Source of the DNA: Methylobacterium sp. AMS5
GTDB lineage: Bacteria > Pseudomonadota > Alphaproteobacteria > Rhizobiales > Beijerinckiaceae
NCBI RefSeq assembly: GCF_001542815.1
Contig: NZ_CP006992.1
Span: forward strand, 402,501 to 466,500
Direction of reading: 5' to 3'
Length of the DNA stretch: 64,000 nt
Shown here: positions 62,259 to 64,000 of the stretch, piece by piece
How positions within the stretch are numbered: position 1 is the first letter of the stretch
Layout: each line of letters starts with the position of its first letter
Notes under the pieces: generated by a model
Databases searched by the model: none
The model's input: only the letters and a program-made list of their open reading frames with translations
What the model was told of the DNA's origin: nothing
Program-made: the position numbers and the translations under genes

Positions 62259-63344
62259 TCAGGAGCGCCAGCGCAGCTCCTGGCGGATCAGCGGGTTGGC
62301 GAAGGGGCGGCTCTCGCGCGCCGCCTCCAGGGCCTCGCGCTTGAGGCGGAAATACCATTGCGAGGGCAGGTCGCCCTGACCCAGCAGCACCATGGTCGGC
62401 TTGCGGTCGAGGCCCGCCTGCGCGTGCTGGAGCACCTGCTGATCCTGGGTCAGGAACTGGCGCATCAGAGGCCGGGCGATCGGCTTCAGGAGGTTGAGCG
62501 CCGGCATGCTCCAATAGAGCGCGTTGGTCAGCATCGTCCGGTTGGGCCCCATCGGCGTGGCAAAAGTGTAGTTCGCCACGCGCTTCGTGCCCGCCTTGAT
62601 CCGCTCCAGCCGCACGCCGGGCAGACGGAACTCGATCTCGACCTCCGGTGCGCCGCCGAGCAGGCGGTAGACCGGCGAACTCGTCGTGGTCGCGTGGCTC
62701 GTCATGACGAAGCCGTGCGGCACGGGCTGGAACGTCTTCAGCTTCTCCCGCAACTCCTTCGAGGGCCGGAACCACCACGTGTCGTGGACGAAGGCGACGT
62801 GGCCGGGATCGACGAGGCTCAGCGTCGTCAGGTCGAACGAGGCTTCGACCTCCAGTTCGAGCACGAGGCATCCGGCCGGCTCGAAATCGAGGGAGGGCGC
62901 CGCCGGCACGGCGCCGGGGTCGGAGGGGCCGAGATGCGGGTTGACCCAGAGGAAGCCCGCGCTCTCCACGATGGGGAAGCGCTGGACCGCGATGCGCGAG
63001 AAGTCCGAGGCGTCGTGTGCGGAGAGCGTCGGCACGTCGCGGCAGCGCCCATCGGTGCCGAAGCGCCAGCCGTGGAACGGGCACATCAGCGTGTCGCCGT
63101 CGAACTTGCCTTTGGACAGCGCCATGCCGCGATGGGGGCAGCGGTCGCGCAGCGCAAACAGGCTGCCGTCCTTGGCCCGGCCGAGCACGACCTGCTCGCC
63201 GTTGAGCGCGACCGCCCGCATCTTTCCGCCCGCGACCGCCGAGGCTCGACCGGCGCAGTACCAGGCGTTCGACAACGGCTCGCGCATGGCGCGCGGATCG
63301 AGGGCGTCGTCGGTGGAGATGCGCGGGGCGGCGGCGGAGGACAT
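62259..63344 (-). CDS. Rieske-type aromatic ring-hydroxylating oxygenase
   Basis: A 361-residue oxygenase alpha-subunit-like protein. The [2Fe-2S] Rieske site is CPHRGMALSKGKFDG and CPFHGWRF (C-x-H...C-x2-H, about 68-92). The catalytic domain has the mononuclear iron His pair in SLVDPGHVAFVHDTWW. Closest in form to phthalate/vanillate-type demethylases. No reductase gene is next to it. The substrate is not readable. ATG 63344 chosen. Confidence 0.88.
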   Translation of the reverse strand: MSSAAAPRISTDDALDPRAMREPLSNAWYCAGRASAVAGGKMRAVALNGEQVVLGRAKDGSLFALRDRCPHRGMALSKGKFDGDTLMCPFHGWRFGTDGRCRDVPTLSAHDASDFSRIAVQRFPIVESAGFLWVNPHLGPSDPGAVPAAPSLDFEPAGCLVLELEVEASFDLTTLSLVDPGHVAFVHDTWWFRPSKELREKLKTFQPVPHGFVMTSHATTTSSPVYRLLGGAPEVEIEFRLPGVRLERIKAGTKRVANYTFATPMGPNRTMLTNALYWSMPALNLLKPIARPLMRQFLTQDQQVLQHAQAGLDRKPTMVLLGQGDLPSQWYFRLKREALEAARESRPFANPLIRQELRWRS

Positions 63345-63700
63345 GGTGTCTGAAGGGCCCGATGCTACGGGCGCCCTCTTTAGGCGCCTCGCAGGCCGCC
63401 GGCCAGCGGCACGCATATGAGACCTTCAGGGCTATCGCTCGAAGAAGCCGCTCGGGCGCCTTTGCGGCGCGGATTTCCAGGATCTCGATCTTGGAAAAAC
63501 ATCGAGCGGAGCGAAAGTCCAAGGTCGCGGAGGCGGCCGCCGGCGCTTGAGGCCGGAGGAGAAGCCGGGGGAATCACTGTAAGTGAGTGCCGTGGCCGGA
63601 CCGCATGCTGCACCGCGGCGAGACAACGCACCGCAACGGCCGCCCAGGGGTCTTTCGCACGGCGAAAATCGCCCCTACCTTGGGCTCATCCGCAACGAAC
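63345..63700. other. Gap between Rieske gene and small ORF
   Basis: No convincing protein. It contains several short palindromes (GGGCGCCTTTGCGGCGCGG, CGGCCGCCGGCGCTTGAGGCCGG). A plus frame stays open into the small ORF downstream, reading GLSLEEAARAPLRRGFPGSR and RSWKNIERSESPRSRRR, but no family is recognised. A promoter for the small ORF may lie near TTCGCAC...TACCTT (63654-63681), weak evidence. Confidence 0.35.
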
Positions 63701-63716
63701 GAAAGGAGGTGATCCA
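63701..63716 (+). promoter_or_regulatory. Extended Shine-Dalgarno site
   Basis: GAAAGGAGGTGATCCA pairs completely with the 16S 3' tail, far beyond the usual four to six bases. This degree of match is rarely kept by chance. Confidence 0.75.
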
Positions 63717-63785
63717 GTGTCTCATTGTCATCAGCCGTCGCCGACGACCAAGACCTGGACTGTTGCCTCCGGCGTGTGCGCCTAA
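63717..63785 (+). CDS. 22-residue ORF with extended 16S-complementary leader
   Basis: GTG 63717 opens a 22-codon frame: SHCHQPSPTTK then TWTVASGVCA. It is preceded by GAAAGGAGGTGATCCAG (63701-63717), which is the exact complement of the 3' end of alphaproteobacterial 16S rRNA over 17 bases. The GGAGG core is seven bases from the start, ideal spacing. A terminator follows 55 bases after the stop. The peptide has two cysteines and one tryptophan. It could be a real small protein, a leader peptide or a ribosome-catching RNA. No family recognised. Confidence 0.6.
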   Translation: MSHCHQPSPTTKTWTVASGVCA

Positions 63786-63839
63786 CGCATCCGCGGGATC
63801 TCAGCAGGTTTCGTCGGACTGACCGGTTCGACAATGGAA

Positions 63840-63871
63840 GGGCCGCCCCTCGGGGCGGCCCTTCGCATTTC
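63840..63871 (+). terminator. Terminator after the small ORF
   Basis: GGGCCGCCCC / GGGGCGGCCC stem followed by TTCGCATTTCT, which closes a short transcript that would hold only the 22-codon frame. Confidence 0.75.
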
Positions 63872-63873
63872 TA

Positions 63874-63944
63874 GAGCATCGTCCCGAAAGGTGGTTGCCG
63901 GCTTTCGGGAAAAAGATGACGCGAAAACAAGAGCCTCAAGCATC
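63874..63944 (+). repeat. Dispersed repeat, family B copy 2
   Basis: GAGCATCGTCCCGAAAGGTG, CCGGCTTTCGGGAAAAAGAT, AACAAGAGCCTCAAGCATC; nearly the same as 32416-32486 but without the long hairpin at the 3' side. Confidence 0.8.
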
Positions 63945-63954
63945 TCGCGACAGT

Positions 63955-64000
63955 TCAGCGGTGCTGAACCTGGAACAGCGGGGCGGCCAGGGCCTCGCAG
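63955..64000 (-). CDS. Possible C-terminus of a gene beyond the window
   Basis: One minus frame is open from the right edge to TGA at 63955-63957, reading EALAAPLFQVQHR before the stop. The residue choice looks coding, and the stop lies next to a repeat, as for other gene ends here. Too short to identify. Confidence 0.35.
   Translation of the reverse strand, partial: CEALAAPLFQVQHR

Noticed and set aside
63701..63717. Fragment of a 16S rRNA gene
   Set aside because: Only the 17-base tail complement matches, in the antisense sense, and it is spaced as a ribosome site before a frame; no other rRNA sequence is present.

Overview
The window is GC-rich chromosomal DNA of an alphaproteobacterium. 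The gene set points to the Hyphomicrobiales, most likely Methylobacterium/Methylorubrum. The evidence is a rhizobial-type flagellar system (MotC, MotE, FtcR), a RegB/RegA redox two-component pair, an intracellular PHB depolymerase, a DnaG primase that has lost most zinc ligands, and several families of dispersed intergenic palindromic repeats. The genus is an inference; no rRNA or tRNA gene was seen.

Layout. 1-1.8 kb: endonuclease III (cut by the left edge) and purC. 1.9-6.9 kb (minus): two coupled two-domain glycosyltransferases, a secreted protein and an IalB-family protein. 7.1-9.7 kb: a small exported protein, a YgjP-like metallopeptidase and PHB depolymerase. 9.8-11.9 kb: regB-regA with a clear terminator. 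12.0-14.8 kb: purS-purQ, apt and suhB. 15.0-18.5 kb: a decayed HbpS/GlcG gene and a thiO-thiS-thiG-thiE operon behind a TPP riboswitch. 18.6-23.2 kb: a class III nucleotidyl cyclase, a secreted protein, an AraC regulator and an MFS transporter. 23.2-27.4 kb (minus): dnaG and rpoD. 27.6-29.7 kb: two coupled beta-propeller proteins (SMP-30 and Yellow/MRJP types). 29.9-32.3 kb: yqeY, divergent carA and a membrane protein. 32.6-35.3 kb: a heparinase II/III-family protein.

35.4-56.8 kb is a flagellar island in two facing blocks. The plus block is flgB-flgC-fliE-flgG-flgA-flgI-motE-flgH-fliL-fliP, a ClC-channel remnant on the other strand, then fliF-(fliH-like)-motB-motC-fliK-transglycosylase. The minus block is motA-fliM-(small coiled-coil protein)-fliN-fliG-flhB-unknown-ftcR, with a plus-strand PepSY gene between fliM and fliN. 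Together they encode rod, P- and L-rings, MS-ring, C-ring, stator, part of the export gate, hook-length control and a flagellar regulator.

57-64 kb: hslV-hslU, an EamA transporter, an unusual lower-GC two-gene module (RusA-type resolvase plus a PD-(D/E)XK nuclease fused to a HEPN-like domain), an MBL-fold hydrolase, a Rieske oxygenase, and a 22-codon ORF whose leader matches the complement of the 16S rRNA 3' tail over 17 bases. The last two items are the best candidates for undescribed biology. At least three repeat families (A, four copies; B, two; C, three) lie in the intergenic gaps.
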